From Cohnella herbarum (GTDB lineage Bacteria; Bacillota; Bacilli; Paenibacillales; Paenibacillaceae): a DNA stretch of 64,000 nucleotides. How positions within the stretch are numbered: position 1 is the first letter of the stretch; each line of letters starts with the position of its first letter. Below, piece after piece: positions 25,533-33,979 of this stretch. The position numbers and the translations under genes were made by a program. The notes below the pieces were generated by a model. The model had not been told where the DNA came from and made no database searches. It saw only the letters and a list, made by a program, of their open reading frames with translations. The stretch lies in contig NZ_CP051680.1 of assembly GCF_012849095.1 (NCBI RefSeq), forward strand, positions 7,560,001-7,624,000, given 5' to 3'.

Positions 25533-26520
25533 TGGGAGCGAGGATATATTGGGAGACAATCGGGGCAATATCCGGATCGAAAAGTCCGTCTATCGAACGT
25601 TCCCTTCTTACGAGATGGAATCGGGGCTTGTTAGGCTAACGGTCGTTCCCGGGCTCGGCGGTAAAATCGTGTCGTTGCTGTATAAGCCTACGGGCAAAGA
25701 ATGGTTGATCGATTCCGGGTCTAGGAAGTTGGCCGCAGTTCCGTATGGATCGAATTTTATCCAAGCGGACGTAAGCGGCTGGGACGAATGCTTTCCGACG
25801 ATCGTCGCATGCGAGTATCCGGAGGAAGGCGAGTACTTCGGACGAAAGTTACCCGATCATGGCGAGCTTTGGTCCGTTCCGTGGGAGATCGATCCGGTCG
25901 ATGGGAGATTAGCGGGACGCGTGGACGGCATCGCGCTGCCTTACCGGTTCTCGAGAGATCTAGCGTTCTCGAACGAGTCTACGTTACGGATGAGTTATTC
26001 CGTCGAGAATACCGGAGACGAGGCTTTGACCGTTTTCTGGACGGCTCATCCGCTGTTTGCGGCGACGGAGCATACGAGGATCGTTTTGCCGGAAGGTTTG
26101 GATGAGCTTCTGTGCGTCGACGGCGGTAAAGTTCTGGAAAAAGGAAAACGCTATTCTTGGCCGCATGGGGACGGAGGTTTGACGCGACCGCTGGACCGGA
26201 TCGGGCCGCGGACGGCGCTTGATTCGCGTAAATTTTACGCGGAGCAAGCACTGACTCAAGGCTTAGCTGTACTTAGAGAGAACGATACGGGGGAGTACGT
26301 CGAAATGGCGTGGTCCAAGGAGCAGCTTCCTTACTTCGGCTTCTGGATCGACGAAGGAGAGCACACCGGCTATTCGGTGTGCGCGTTAGAGCCGTGCAAC
26401 GGCTATTACGACAGCCTGACGGAGGCGGTCAAACAAGGTAAACATCTCCGCATCGCTCCTGGCGAGATAGCGGGCTGGAATTTGGACGTGCGGTTCGGGA
26501 ACGATAGACGCGCTGAATAA
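25513..26520 (+). CDS. galactose-mutarotase-like (aldose 1-epimerase superfamily) protein
   Basis: 335 residues of all-beta character. Superfamily-like features are VVPGLGGKIVSLLYKPTGKE near the N-terminus, GWDECFPTIV, DHGELWSVPW and the late ALEPCNGYYDS, which occupy the positions of catalytic and substrate-contact residues in this fold. It lacks a signal peptide. The ATG at 25513 follows GGTGAGGA and overlaps the aldo/keto reductase remnant by 20 bases. It may act on sugars or be a non-enzymatic sugar binder; family members such as this often accompany oxidoreductases. A terminator follows. Confidence 0.8.
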   Translation: MTRSSGDGSEDILGDNRGNIRIEKSVYRTFPSYEMESGLVRLTVVPGLGGKIVSLLYKPTGKEWLIDSGSRKLAAVPYGSNFIQADVSGWDECFPTIVACEYPEEGEYFGRKLPDHGELWSVPWEIDPVDGRLAGRVDGIALPYRFSRDLAFSNESTLRMSYSVENTGDEALTVFWTAHPLFAATEHTRIVLPEGLDELLCVDGGKVLEKGKRYSWPHGDGGLTRPLDRIGPRTALDSRKFYAEQALTQGLAVLRENDTGEYVEMAWSKEQLPYFGFWIDEGEHTGYSVCALEPCNGYYDSLTEAVKQGKHLRIAPGEIAGWNLDVRFGNDRRAE

Positions 26521-26575
26521 TTAAGATTACCTGTACCGCTTGCCGAGATATTTCTACCGGACCTATGGCAATCTT

Positions 26576-26612
26576 AAAGACCCTGATCGCTCTCAAGCGG
26601 GCAGGGTCTTTG
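26576..26612. terminator. bidirectional intrinsic terminator
   Basis: AAAGACCCTG / CAGGGTCTTT stem between convergent genes. Confidence 0.8.
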
Positions 26613-26647
26613 TCGTGGCTAGACTACGAGGTATACGATTTGCCCCT

Positions 26648-28030
26648 TTATCTTCTCGCGCACTCCAGAACTAACCTTTCGTATACGTCGACAATGGAAG
26701 AAGGGGGCTCAAGGCCAAGCCAAAACATGCTCATTTCTTCCTCGAGAGCATTTCGGACGGTGTCGTCGAACAACTCGTTAATGAAGTAGTCGTTGTCGAT
26801 TTGATGATTGGCAATATTCAAAGCCTGCAAATAAGAACTCTCTTTCGCATGCAGGTTAATCGATTCCTTAACGGAAAGGAACAGCGTTTGCTCGGTCAAT
26901 CGACTTTGCGTAGCGTCTTCCAGCGCGGAACGGATAAACGATACCGCCGACTGCACGTTTTGGCTAGAAGCAGGAACCATAAAGGCATTTGCGAGAAGCA
27001 ATGACGAGCAATCATTGTCGAACGGCAACGGAATGACTTGCGGGATAAAATCCATGTCGTCGTTTTGCCAGTTGGCCATTTCGAATGTCGTTGTCAGAAC
27101 CATAGCCGATTTCCCGTGGATGAACGGGGTTCTCGGCCACACCATATCGGGAAACGTAGTGGCGATTCGTTTGCGGAAAAACAGGTCCTGAATGACCGAC
27201 AGGGTGCGGGAAAGGACTTGCGTACGACTGGCGTGATCGCCCGGCGCAAACCCGTTCATTACGGCCATAGCCAGCCATCGATTAACGACGGGATGCATGG
27301 AAAAACCGAATTGCGTCGTGATGCCGTCCTGCACGAGAGTCAGTTGCTCGGCTGCCGCGACGAATTCGTCGAAGCTCCAGCGGGCGTTCGGAACTGGTAT
27401 ACCATGCTGTTCGAACAACCGAGGATTGCATGCAAAAAATACGGAAGAAAAGGTAAAAGGAGCAGCTAACATCTTACCGTCGCTTCCGAAGTGATTCAAC
27501 AGCTTAGGATAGATGGAATCGGTGAGATCGGATAAGAACGGAGCTATGTCGACGAAATCGGTCGAGCCGCTCCATTCCGAGAACTTCATGTCGGGCACAA
27601 GGACAAGATCGGCAATCAAGCCCATTTCGTTGCTTGAATGGAAGGACTCCCAGAATTTATCGACAGGGAGACCGAGAACCTGGACTTCGATATGCGGATG
27701 CTTTTTATTAAAGGCCTCAATGAAAATGGGCAAACCGCGCTCAAGAAAGAAAGCGGGGGACGGCGTCAGAATCCGCAGCGTTTGCGGCTCGGATTTCTCG
27801 ATTAACAGATCTTCCGGAACCATCGTGCCGAGGCCGACGCGCTTGATGATCAGTCCGTCGCTCTGCAGCAAGGAAAGAGCGTGGCGAACCGATTTGCGGC
27901 TAATCCCATAGTGGTTGCTTAATTCGTTCTCGGGCAATAAGTATTCTCCCGGCTTAATAAGTCCGGTGCAGATTTGCTCCTTCAGGTTTTTGTACAATTT
28001 GGTGTAAAGAAATTCGTTTTCTCTACGCAT
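26648..28030 (-). CDS. GntR winged-helix regulator fused to an ABC solute-binding-protein domain
   Basis: 460 residues from the ATG at 28030, which has AGGAGGG at good spacing; the longer reading from 28102 has no ribosome site. Residues about 1-75 are a GntR winged helix (LYKNLKEQICTGLIKPGEYL, LSNHYGISRKSVRHALSLLQ, SDGLIIKRVGLGTMV). Residues about 85-460 are a type 1 extracellular solute-binding domain (IFIEAFNKKHPHIEVQVLGL, ANAFMVPASSQNVQSAVSFI), but there is no signal peptide, so it works in the cytoplasm. The usual FadR/UTRA effector domains are replaced. It is divergent from a CUT1 operon that starts with its own binding protein and probably represses it until it binds the imported sugar. 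Confidence 0.9.
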   Translation of the reverse strand: MRRENEFLYTKLYKNLKEQICTGLIKPGEYLLPENELSNHYGISRKSVRHALSLLQSDGLIIKRVGLGTMVPEDLLIEKSEPQTLRILTPSPAFFLERGLPIFIEAFNKKHPHIEVQVLGLPVDKFWESFHSSNEMGLIADLVLVPDMKFSEWSGSTDFVDIAPFLSDLTDSIYPKLLNHFGSDGKMLAAPFTFSSVFFACNPRLFEQHGIPVPNARWSFDEFVAAAEQLTLVQDGITTQFGFSMHPVVNRWLAMAVMNGFAPGDHASRTQVLSRTLSVIQDLFFRKRIATTFPDMVWPRTPFIHGKSAMVLTTTFEMANWQNDDMDFIPQVIPLPFDNDCSSLLLANAFMVPASSQNVQSAVSFIRSALEDATQSRLTEQTLFLSVKESINLHAKESSYLQALNIANHQIDNDYFINELFDDTVRNALEEEMSMFWLGLEPPSSIVDVYERLVLECARR

Positions 28031-28123
28031 GAAGACCCTCCTATTCCTATAAGAAAAACAGGCAAATAAACCGATGCGTGGTTCCGGTCTCGGACAACGC
28101 AAGCCATATGCATGTTAGATTAA

Positions 28124-28263
28124 TTGACGAAATGTGAAATGAAGTATGAAAAATAGATTGACAGAGCTGAAAACGACCTCTAACATAAAGGGTACAGGTA
28201 CGGTACATATATCCTTTATAGCGTACTTGAATTATATCATATTTTTGACGAAATTTGAAAGAA
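28124..28263. promoter_or_regulatory. control region between the GntR-SBP gene and the sugar operon
   Basis: A + strand promoter is clear: TTGACA (28158-28163), 17 bases, TAACAT (28181-28186). Right after it come TAAAGG (28186-28191) and its complement CCTTTA (28213-28218), enclosing GTAC at 28192, 28198 and 28203; another GTAC lies at 28223. A direct repeat TTGACGAAATnTGAAA stands at 28124 and 28245. The arms and the GTAC series are the best operator candidates for the GntR-SBP protein. Confidence 0.55.
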
Positions 28264-28360
28264 GAATAAACTCTTTAGGAGGTACCGAACTGCTTTCGAG
28301 TTATCATTGGGCCGGTAGTCGTTGAATGTGTTCATACTACAACAATGGGGGTTTCAAGAA

Positions 28361-29725
28361 ATGCGTAAATTATCCATCATTTTAGCAACCGTTTTCATCT
28401 TCGGCATGCTAATGTCGGCTTGCGGGAAGAACGGCAACGATACGGGTTCTGCAACCAGCCAATCATCGGAAAGCGCGAAAGAGACAGGCAAAGTAAGCGA
28501 AATTCCGATCAAGCTTTGGATCTATCCGATGATGAACGGGATCAATGGCGACGGGACGGGCAATCCGGACGATTGGGCCAAAGAATACGCCCGCAAGTTT
28601 AAGGAGCAATATCCGCAAGCGAACATTTCCGTTGAACTGCTCGACTGGGCTGGCGGCACGGAGAAAATCGATGTAGGCGTCGCCGCCGGATCGCCGCCGG
28701 ATTTGGTTTACACCATCAATAACTTTGGCGGGGTTACGAAGTACGGCAAGATGGGCGTCTTGGAGCCGATAGACGAGTTCTTGACTCAAGCCGACTGGGA
28801 CGATTATTCGGATGCGGTGGAGGGCGCGATTAAGTACAAAGATCAAACTTACATGTGGCCTTGGCTGAAGATGGTATCTGCCGTTGCCGTGAATATGGAT
28901 TTATTCAAGGAACGAAATGCTACCGATCTGCTGCCGACAAGCAAGGAATTGCGGGACTGGAGCTTTGACGAGTTCCTTAAGGCGGCACAAGCTACGACAT
29001 TCAGCCGGAGCGGAGGAAACAAGCCCGATGTTTACGGTACTGTAGTGTGGGGCAAAGACGCACCGTTCTACATGTACTTAAACGGATTGACGAACGGCGG
29101 TAATATCGTGAACCCAGCTTTCGATCAAACCGCGATTACCGACAAGGCGTTCGCGGACGGCTTGCAATTCACGATAGATTTAGCTAATAAGCATAAAGTC
29201 GCTCCTCCGGGAGGAGCGGGGATCAGCGCAATGAACGCGAAGGAAATGTTTCTGAATCAGCAAATCGCGATGATGCCCGATGCTCCTTTCTTGCTCGAAG
29301 AAGTGAAGAAGGCTCCTAAGCCTTTTGAAATCGCATTTGTCGCTCCTCCTCATGGGGAAGGCCAAGAGACCGCGGCATGGAATAACGTAGGCGGCTTTAT
29401 CGTATTTAAGCAAAAAGAGGAAGAGAAGAAGAAGCTTGTCATGGAATTCGCGCGTTTTATTACGAACGCCGAAAACTCTAAAATCGTCAAGCAAATCGGA
29501 ACTTTCCCGGCACGAAATTCTTCAGGAAACCTCTACAGCGACGATCCGGTAATGACGTATTTCGACGCCTTGTCCAATTACGGAAACTCCGTGTTTTCAC
29601 GTGCGTTCGGTCTGGTGAGCGTGGGAGATTGGGAGAAAGAAATACAGGCGATTCTTACCGGCGGCAAGACGGTCGGCGAATCCCTCGATACGTTGGACAA
29701 GTTGATTATGGAAAAGCTGCAATAA
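28361..29725 (+). CDS. lipoprotein sugar-binding protein (CUT1, family 1)
   Basis: 454 residues from the ATG at 28361 (MRKLSIILATVFIFGMLMSA then Cys, a lipobox). A GGGGG site lies 10 bases upstream. Mature-domain motifs of sugar-binding proteins are visible: YARKFKEQYPQANISVELLD and AMNAKEMFLNQQIAMMPDAP. It is exported and membrane-anchored, and delivers a sugar to the two permeases downstream. A strong hairpin follows its stop codon. It is the lead gene of an operon that continues to 38739 and is controlled from the GntR-SBP intergenic region. Confidence 0.93.
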   Translation: MRKLSIILATVFIFGMLMSACGKNGNDTGSATSQSSESAKETGKVSEIPIKLWIYPMMNGINGDGTGNPDDWAKEYARKFKEQYPQANISVELLDWAGGTEKIDVGVAAGSPPDLVYTINNFGGVTKYGKMGVLEPIDEFLTQADWDDYSDAVEGAIKYKDQTYMWPWLKMVSAVAVNMDLFKERNATDLLPTSKELRDWSFDEFLKAAQATTFSRSGGNKPDVYGTVVWGKDAPFYMYLNGLTNGGNIVNPAFDQTAITDKAFADGLQFTIDLANKHKVAPPGGAGISAMNAKEMFLNQQIAMMPDAPFLLEEVKKAPKPFEIAFVAPPHGEGQETAAWNNVGGFIVFKQKEEEKKKLVMEFARFITNAENSKIVKQIGTFPARNSSGNLYSDDPVMTYFDALSNYGNSVFSRAFGLVSVGDWEKEIQAILTGGKTVGESLDTLDKLIMEKLQ

Positions 29726-29738
29726 CAGGGTTTCGAGA

Positions 29739-29780
29739 GCGCCTGACCGCTTAATGATTCTAAGCTAAGCGGCCAGGCGC
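29739..29780 (+). other. hairpin between binding-protein and permease genes
   Basis: GCGCCTGACCGCTTA pairs with TAAGCGGCCAGGCGC (one mismatch). There is no long T-run. Typical of stabilising stem-loops that keep binding-protein mRNA abundant. Confidence 0.7.
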
Positions 29781-29855
29781 GTCTTAAACCCGACGTAAAC
29801 GGATTGGATGATTTTGGAGTGAAATCGTCGAGAAGCAGTGATTGAGGTGAGACGC

Positions 29856-30725
29856 ATGTATCGTATACGAAAAGCACTTCCGGGTTATCTATTTTTATTG
29901 CCGGCTTGCCTCATGTTCGCCGGCTTCATGTTCCTGCCCATCTTCAAGGGGCTACAGCTTAGCTTCCAGAAGTGGACGTTAAACGGCTATGAATGGGTCG
30001 GCTTCAGCAATTACAATCAGGTGTTCGGCGATAGCTTCTTTTGGAAATCCTTATGGATTACCGCAGTTTTTACCGTCATAACGGTAGTTGCAGGACTGGT
30101 GTTGTCATTGATTGCGGCGTTCATGATAGATCCCTTTCAGCAACGGATGCAAGGCGTGTTTAAATCCGCGTTTTATTTGCCGAGCGTTGCGCCGATCGTC
30201 ATAGTGTCGATCATATGGCTTTGGTTATATCATCCCTCGTTCGGCTTGCTTAATTATCTGCTCGAATTCGTCGGGGTTTCCCCCGTATTGTGGCTGGGCG
30301 ATCCGAAAATCGCTTTGTTCTCGATTATTCTAATGACGGTGGCCGTTTCGCAGGGAGCGAACATCTTAATTCTCGTAACCTCGCTCGGCGGTATACCGAA
30401 GGATTACCAGGAAGCGGCGCGCATCGATGGAGCAAATCTATGGCAAGAAATGATCAAAATCAAGCTGCCGATGTTAAAGCCGACGCTTACGTATTTGATC
30501 GTTGTGAATACGGTCGGATCGTTTCAAGTGTTCGCTCCGATCTATATGCTTACCGCGGGCGGTCCTAACCGTTCAACGACGACGATCGGTTTTCTGATTT
30601 ACGAAAATGCGTTTAAGAAGTTTGATTTCGGCGTGGCTTCCGCGCAGGCGGTTATATTGCTGGTTATCGTTATGATCATTGCTATTTTCCAGTTCCGAAC
30701 AATGTCCGAAGATTTGGAATATTGA
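29856..30725 (+). CDS. CUT1 sugar ABC transporter permease (MalF/UgpA-like)
   Basis: 289 residues from the ATG at 29856 (GAGGTGAG upstream; a GTG six codons earlier is weaker). Six membrane segments are visible, the first at LPGYLFLLPACLMFAGFMFL. The EAA loop is DYQEAARIDGANLWQEMIKI (near residue 187), followed by the GGPNRSTTTIGFLIYENAF motif and the usual C-terminus RTMSEDLEY. Forms one half of the channel. Confidence 0.94.
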   Translation: MYRIRKALPGYLFLLPACLMFAGFMFLPIFKGLQLSFQKWTLNGYEWVGFSNYNQVFGDSFFWKSLWITAVFTVITVVAGLVLSLIAAFMIDPFQQRMQGVFKSAFYLPSVAPIVIVSIIWLWLYHPSFGLLNYLLEFVGVSPVLWLGDPKIALFSIILMTVAVSQGANILILVTSLGGIPKDYQEAARIDGANLWQEMIKIKLPMLKPTLTYLIVVNTVGSFQVFAPIYMLTAGGPNRSTTTIGFLIYENAFKKFDFGVASAQAVILLVIVMIIAIFQFRTMSEDLEY

Positions 30726-30765
30726 CGGCGACAACAGGTGCTATAGAGAAGGGGAGGGGTTAGTC

Positions 30766-31584
30766 ATCCTTCGCATTAAAGGGTATCAATGGGTAAGCTT
30801 TATCGTACTGAGCATAGCGGCGCTCGCATTGCTCTTTCCGTTTTACTGGATGGTGCTTCAGTCGTTTAAGCCGCCAACGTCGGCTATTCAAACCCCTCCG
30901 GATTTATCTTGGGGAGGATTTACGCTCGATAACTTCAAGAAGCTGATGGCCGGGAACATCTGGGTTTGGACGTCCAACAGCTTGATCGTGGCCATAAGCG
31001 GAATGTTAGGAAACGTCATTCTTTGTTCCATGGCCGGCTATGCCTTCGCCAAGAAGGAGTTTCCGGGCAAGCGCATTCTGTTCTGGGCTATCGTAAGCAT
31101 CATGATGACATCCACTCAGATCATCATGGTTCCCCTGTTCATGCAAATCAGAGATATGGGAGTTCTCAATACGTATTGGGCGCTCCTGCTACCGATACTC
31201 GTATCGCCTTTGGCGGTGTTCTTAACGAAGCAGTTTATGCAGACCATTCCCGAAGATTTGCTTGAAGCGGCGAGAATGGACGGATGTTCAGAATGGCGAA
31301 CGTACTGGAATATCATCGTTCCCGTTTCAATGCCGGTGCTGGCGATCGTAGGCATCTTCGGGTTCATTACGCAATGGAATGATTTCCTTTGGCCGCTTCT
31401 TGCGACGGAATCGCAGAATATGCGAACCCTGCAAGTCGGACTTGCCTCCATGCAATTGCAGAACGTTGATTATGGTCTTGTATTGGCAGGGGCAACGTGG
31501 ACGATGGCGCCTATCGTCATTTTGTTCGTTGCGTTTCAACGCTTTTTCGTAAAAGGGATCACGATCGGCGCGGTTAAAGGATAA
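30766..31584 (+). CDS. CUT1 sugar ABC transporter permease (MalG-like), apparently non-AUG start
   Basis: About 272 residues if it begins at the ATC codon at 30766, six bases after a strong AAGGGGAGGGG. No in-frame ATG, GTG or TTG lies near that site; the nearest is a TTG at 30679, inside the previous gene. ATC (rare) or a sequence error (ATG to ATC) are the options. The protein otherwise is a normal MalG type: first membrane segment WVSFIVLSIAALALLFPFYW, EAA loop DLLEAARMDGCSEWRTYWNI, terminal FFVKGITIGAVKG. It would complete the channel with the previous gene's product. Weak translation might reduce stoichiometry. Confidence 0.88.
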   Translation: MLRIKGYQWVSFIVLSIAALALLFPFYWMVLQSFKPPTSAIQTPPDLSWGGFTLDNFKKLMAGNIWVWTSNSLIVAISGMLGNVILCSMAGYAFAKKEFPGKRILFWAIVSIMMTSTQIIMVPLFMQIRDMGVLNTYWALLLPILVSPLAVFLTKQFMQTIPEDLLEAARMDGCSEWRTYWNIIVPVSMPVLAIVGIFGFITQWNDFLWPLLATESQNMRTLQVGLASMQLQNVDYGLVLAGATWTMAPIVILFVAFQRFFVKGITIGAVKG

Positions 31585-31598
31585 TGGGGGCATTGAAG

Positions 31599-32432
31599 AT
31601 GAGGGTGAAAACAGGCTATTACAAACAGTTTGACGCAGACGATCGGCTTGAATTCCCCGGTGAAGGCTACGCGGGGTGGTGCAAAGACGATTTGGAGTTG
31701 GATCTATCCCGTACGGCTATCGTTGTTATGCATGCATGGGATTCCGGATCGCGAGACCGATTTCCCGGCTGGTATAGAGCGGTTGAATTTTTACCTCGAG
31801 CCAACGCGATTGCCGAGCAGGAGCTGCCTAGGTTGTTAAGCGCAAGCCGGGAAGCAGGCATGACGGTGTTCCATGTGGTAGAGCCGATCGGAGATTATTA
31901 TAAGCAATATCCTGGGTACAAGCATGCGGTTGAACTCGCCGGGGAAGAGGATCCGAAGATCGAGCAAATCCCCGTCGATGAGTCTCATGCGAATCTTGAA
32001 GCTTTTCGGAAGGCGAATGCTTTCCCGGGGGCTCATAATATCGATGACATCAACGCCGGCTTTGCCCGTCTGGCTATTCCCGATTCGGTTAAACCGCTTG
32101 GGAATGAAGGCGTGGTTGCCACTTCGGGACAATTATTCGCCCTATGCCAAGAACAAGGAATTAACCATTTGATCTATACAGGATTTGCCCTTAATGCTTG
32201 TCTTCTGTTGAATCCCGGCGGAATGCATGATATGAAGCGGCATGGGCTGCTTTGTTCGGTAGTCCCGGAAGCGGTGACGGCAGTCGAAAATAAAGAAACG
32301 GCGCGAGGGGAAGAGGCTAAACGGTTATCCCTATGGAGCGTGTCTCTGTTCTTCGGTTTCGTGTATTCCCTTGAAGATCTCGTTTCGGCATTATCCGAAT
32401 CCAAGCTAGGGGCAGGACATTCCAATGATTGA
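31599..32432 (+). CDS. isochorismatase-like cysteine hydrolase
   Basis: 277 residues from the ATG at 31599, with GGGGG nine bases upstream; an ATG at 31584 overlapping the previous stop is also possible. The fold signature of cysteine hydrolases appears as TAIVVMHAWDSG (catalytic Asp near residue 48) and YTGFALNACLLL, in which the Cys near residue 200 is the expected nucleophile. A long insertion lies between them. The family hydrolyses amides or ureido compounds such as carbamoyl sarcosine, nicotinamide and biuret. Coupled to the amidohydrolase gene downstream by an eight-base overlap, which suggests a shared substrate pathway. Confidence 0.8.
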   Translation: MRVKTGYYKQFDADDRLEFPGEGYAGWCKDDLELDLSRTAIVVMHAWDSGSRDRFPGWYRAVEFLPRANAIAEQELPRLLSASREAGMTVFHVVEPIGDYYKQYPGYKHAVELAGEEDPKIEQIPVDESHANLEAFRKANAFPGAHNIDDINAGFARLAIPDSVKPLGNEGVVATSGQLFALCQEQGINHLIYTGFALNACLLLNPGGMHDMKRHGLLCSVVPEAVTAVENKETARGEEAKRLSLWSVSLFFGFVYSLEDLVSALSESKLGAGHSND

Positions 32433-33168
32433 CGCGCACATCCATCTCCAAGGCTCCGAATTGCATCATGAGACGTTAGAAGAAGGCGATCGTTTAGGAA
32501 TACGACTCTTTGTAGGGAGTTCGTTGAATTCCTTGAACCCCAGTCCGACATTCGAGGAGGTTCGCAAAGCGAACGATGACATGGTTAACGTCATCCGCAC
32601 CCATCGGGATCGGGTGGCCGGGTATTGCTACGTGAATCCTCGGCATGGCCAAGAAGCCTTGAAGGATTACCGCGGACGAATGGAAGACCAAGGGATGATC
32701 GGAATTAAGCTTTGGGTAGCTACGCTGTGCAATGATCCGCTCGTCTACCCTTTCGTCGAGCAAGCTATCGCTTATCGCGCGCCGATTCTGATCCATGCAT
32801 GGAGAAAATCCGTAGATCAGCTCCATTATGAGTCCACGGCCGTTCACGTGGCGGAATTGGCACGTCGATATCCCGAAGCCCGTCTCATTATGGCCCATCT
32901 AGGCGGCCAAGCCGAAACTGCAATCAATACAATCGCTAATTATCGTAATGTATACACGGATACATCGGGAACCCCGATCGGCGCGGGGGAAGTTGCGCTA
33001 GCCGTTAATCGGCTCGGGGCGGAAAGAGTCATCTTCGGTTCGGACCTGCCTTACGCCTGCCTTGCGAGCAACTTAGGTAAAGTTCTAGGAGCCCGGTTGT
33101 CGGAGCGGGAGTTCGAGCTCGTTACGGAAGGGAATATGGCGAAGCTTCTCGCCGAGGTGGCGAAATGA
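32425..33168 (+). CDS. metal-dependent amidohydrolase (amidohydrolase 2 family)
   Basis: 247 residues. The TIM-barrel metal ligands of amidohydrolase-2 proteins are all present: DAHIHLQG at the N-terminus (HxH), IGIKLWV, PILIHAWRKS, IMAHLGGQ and the late FGSDLPYAC (Asp). Soluble. Members hydrolyse lactones or decarboxylate or hydrolyse ring compounds. It overlaps the cysteine hydrolase by eight bases and its paralogue by four (ATGA), so the three are translated together. Together they suggest breakdown of an imported amide- or lactone-containing compound. Confidence 0.85.
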   Translation: MIDAHIHLQGSELHHETLEEGDRLGIRLFVGSSLNSLNPSPTFEEVRKANDDMVNVIRTHRDRVAGYCYVNPRHGQEALKDYRGRMEDQGMIGIKLWVATLCNDPLVYPFVEQAIAYRAPILIHAWRKSVDQLHYESTAVHVAELARRYPEARLIMAHLGGQAETAINTIANYRNVYTDTSGTPIGAGEVALAVNRLGAERVIFGSDLPYACLASNLGKVLGARLSEREFELVTEGNMAKLLAEVAK

Positions 33169-33968
33169 ACATTATGCTGGATAGGTTTACCCGTTATGGA
33201 GCCATAGACGTGCTTACTTTTATCGGTCAATGGCCAGATCGTCAAGCGCTTCGCGCCGAAGCGGGCGATTTAACGGATATGGCGGATCGATTAGGGTTAC
33301 GAGCGATGTGCGTAAGTCACTTATCCTCGGTGCTCGGGCATGACACCCGCACGGGCAATGAAGAGTTGTTCGCGGCAGCCGCACAGGATGTACGTTTGTG
33401 GCCGTTTCCGATCGTTAATCCGCTTGAAGCCGGATGGAAGGAAGAGTTGGATTGGGCGGTAAGCAGGGGGGCCAGGGGAATTCGACTCGTTCCCGGTTAT
33501 CATGGATACGGTTTGAATGAGAACGGACTACAAGAGCTTTTAAACGAGGTGCGTAAACATGGGCTTCCATTGCAAGTTTGCGCACGCTTGCAGGACGAAA
33601 GGCTACAGCATCGATTATTGCTCGTCGATGTCGTTGATCTTCACGAACTGGCGGAGTTGATCATGACTGCGGATGGTCATCCCTTGCTCATAAGCGGCTT
33701 ACGCGATCACGAGCGAGATTTAGTCATGCGAAACGTTACGTCTGACAGCAAGATACGCCAAGTGCTGTTCGACTTGTGGTTCTGTAACGGTCCGCTGGCC
33801 GTCATTGCATCGATATGTCGTGCCGGACTGGCTCAATCCTATGCGTATAGCTCTTGTACGCCGCTTCAGACCGCGGAGGCAACGGCACTGCAATTGTCCA
33901 GCAGCGATATCGGAGAAGAGGAACGCATCGACCTGATTTATGGCAATGCCATGCGTCTATTTAAATGA
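33165..33968 (+). CDS. amidohydrolase-2-like protein lacking metal ligands
   Basis: 267 residues. The layout parallels the preceding amidohydrolase: RYGAIDVLTFIGQWPDRQAL at the start, IRLVPGYHGYG where GIKLW stands in the paralogue, LPLQVCARLQD, HPLLISGLRD. At each place where a metal ligand is expected (HxH, mid-barrel His, late Asp) I see a different residue: AIDVL, QVCAR, ISGLR, WFCNG. It is therefore probably a non-catalytic partner or uses another mechanism. Coupled to its neighbours by a four-base overlap at its start. Weak family assignment, mainly by position and pattern. Confidence 0.65.
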   Translation: MNIMLDRFTRYGAIDVLTFIGQWPDRQALRAEAGDLTDMADRLGLRAMCVSHLSSVLGHDTRTGNEELFAAAAQDVRLWPFPIVNPLEAGWKEELDWAVSRGARGIRLVPGYHGYGLNENGLQELLNEVRKHGLPLQVCARLQDERLQHRLLLVDVVDLHELAELIMTADGHPLLISGLRDHERDLVMRNVTSDSKIRQVLFDLWFCNGPLAVIASICRAGLAQSYAYSSCTPLQTAEATALQLSSSDIGEEERIDLIYGNAMRLFK

Positions 33969-33979
33969 GAGGTTGGATG

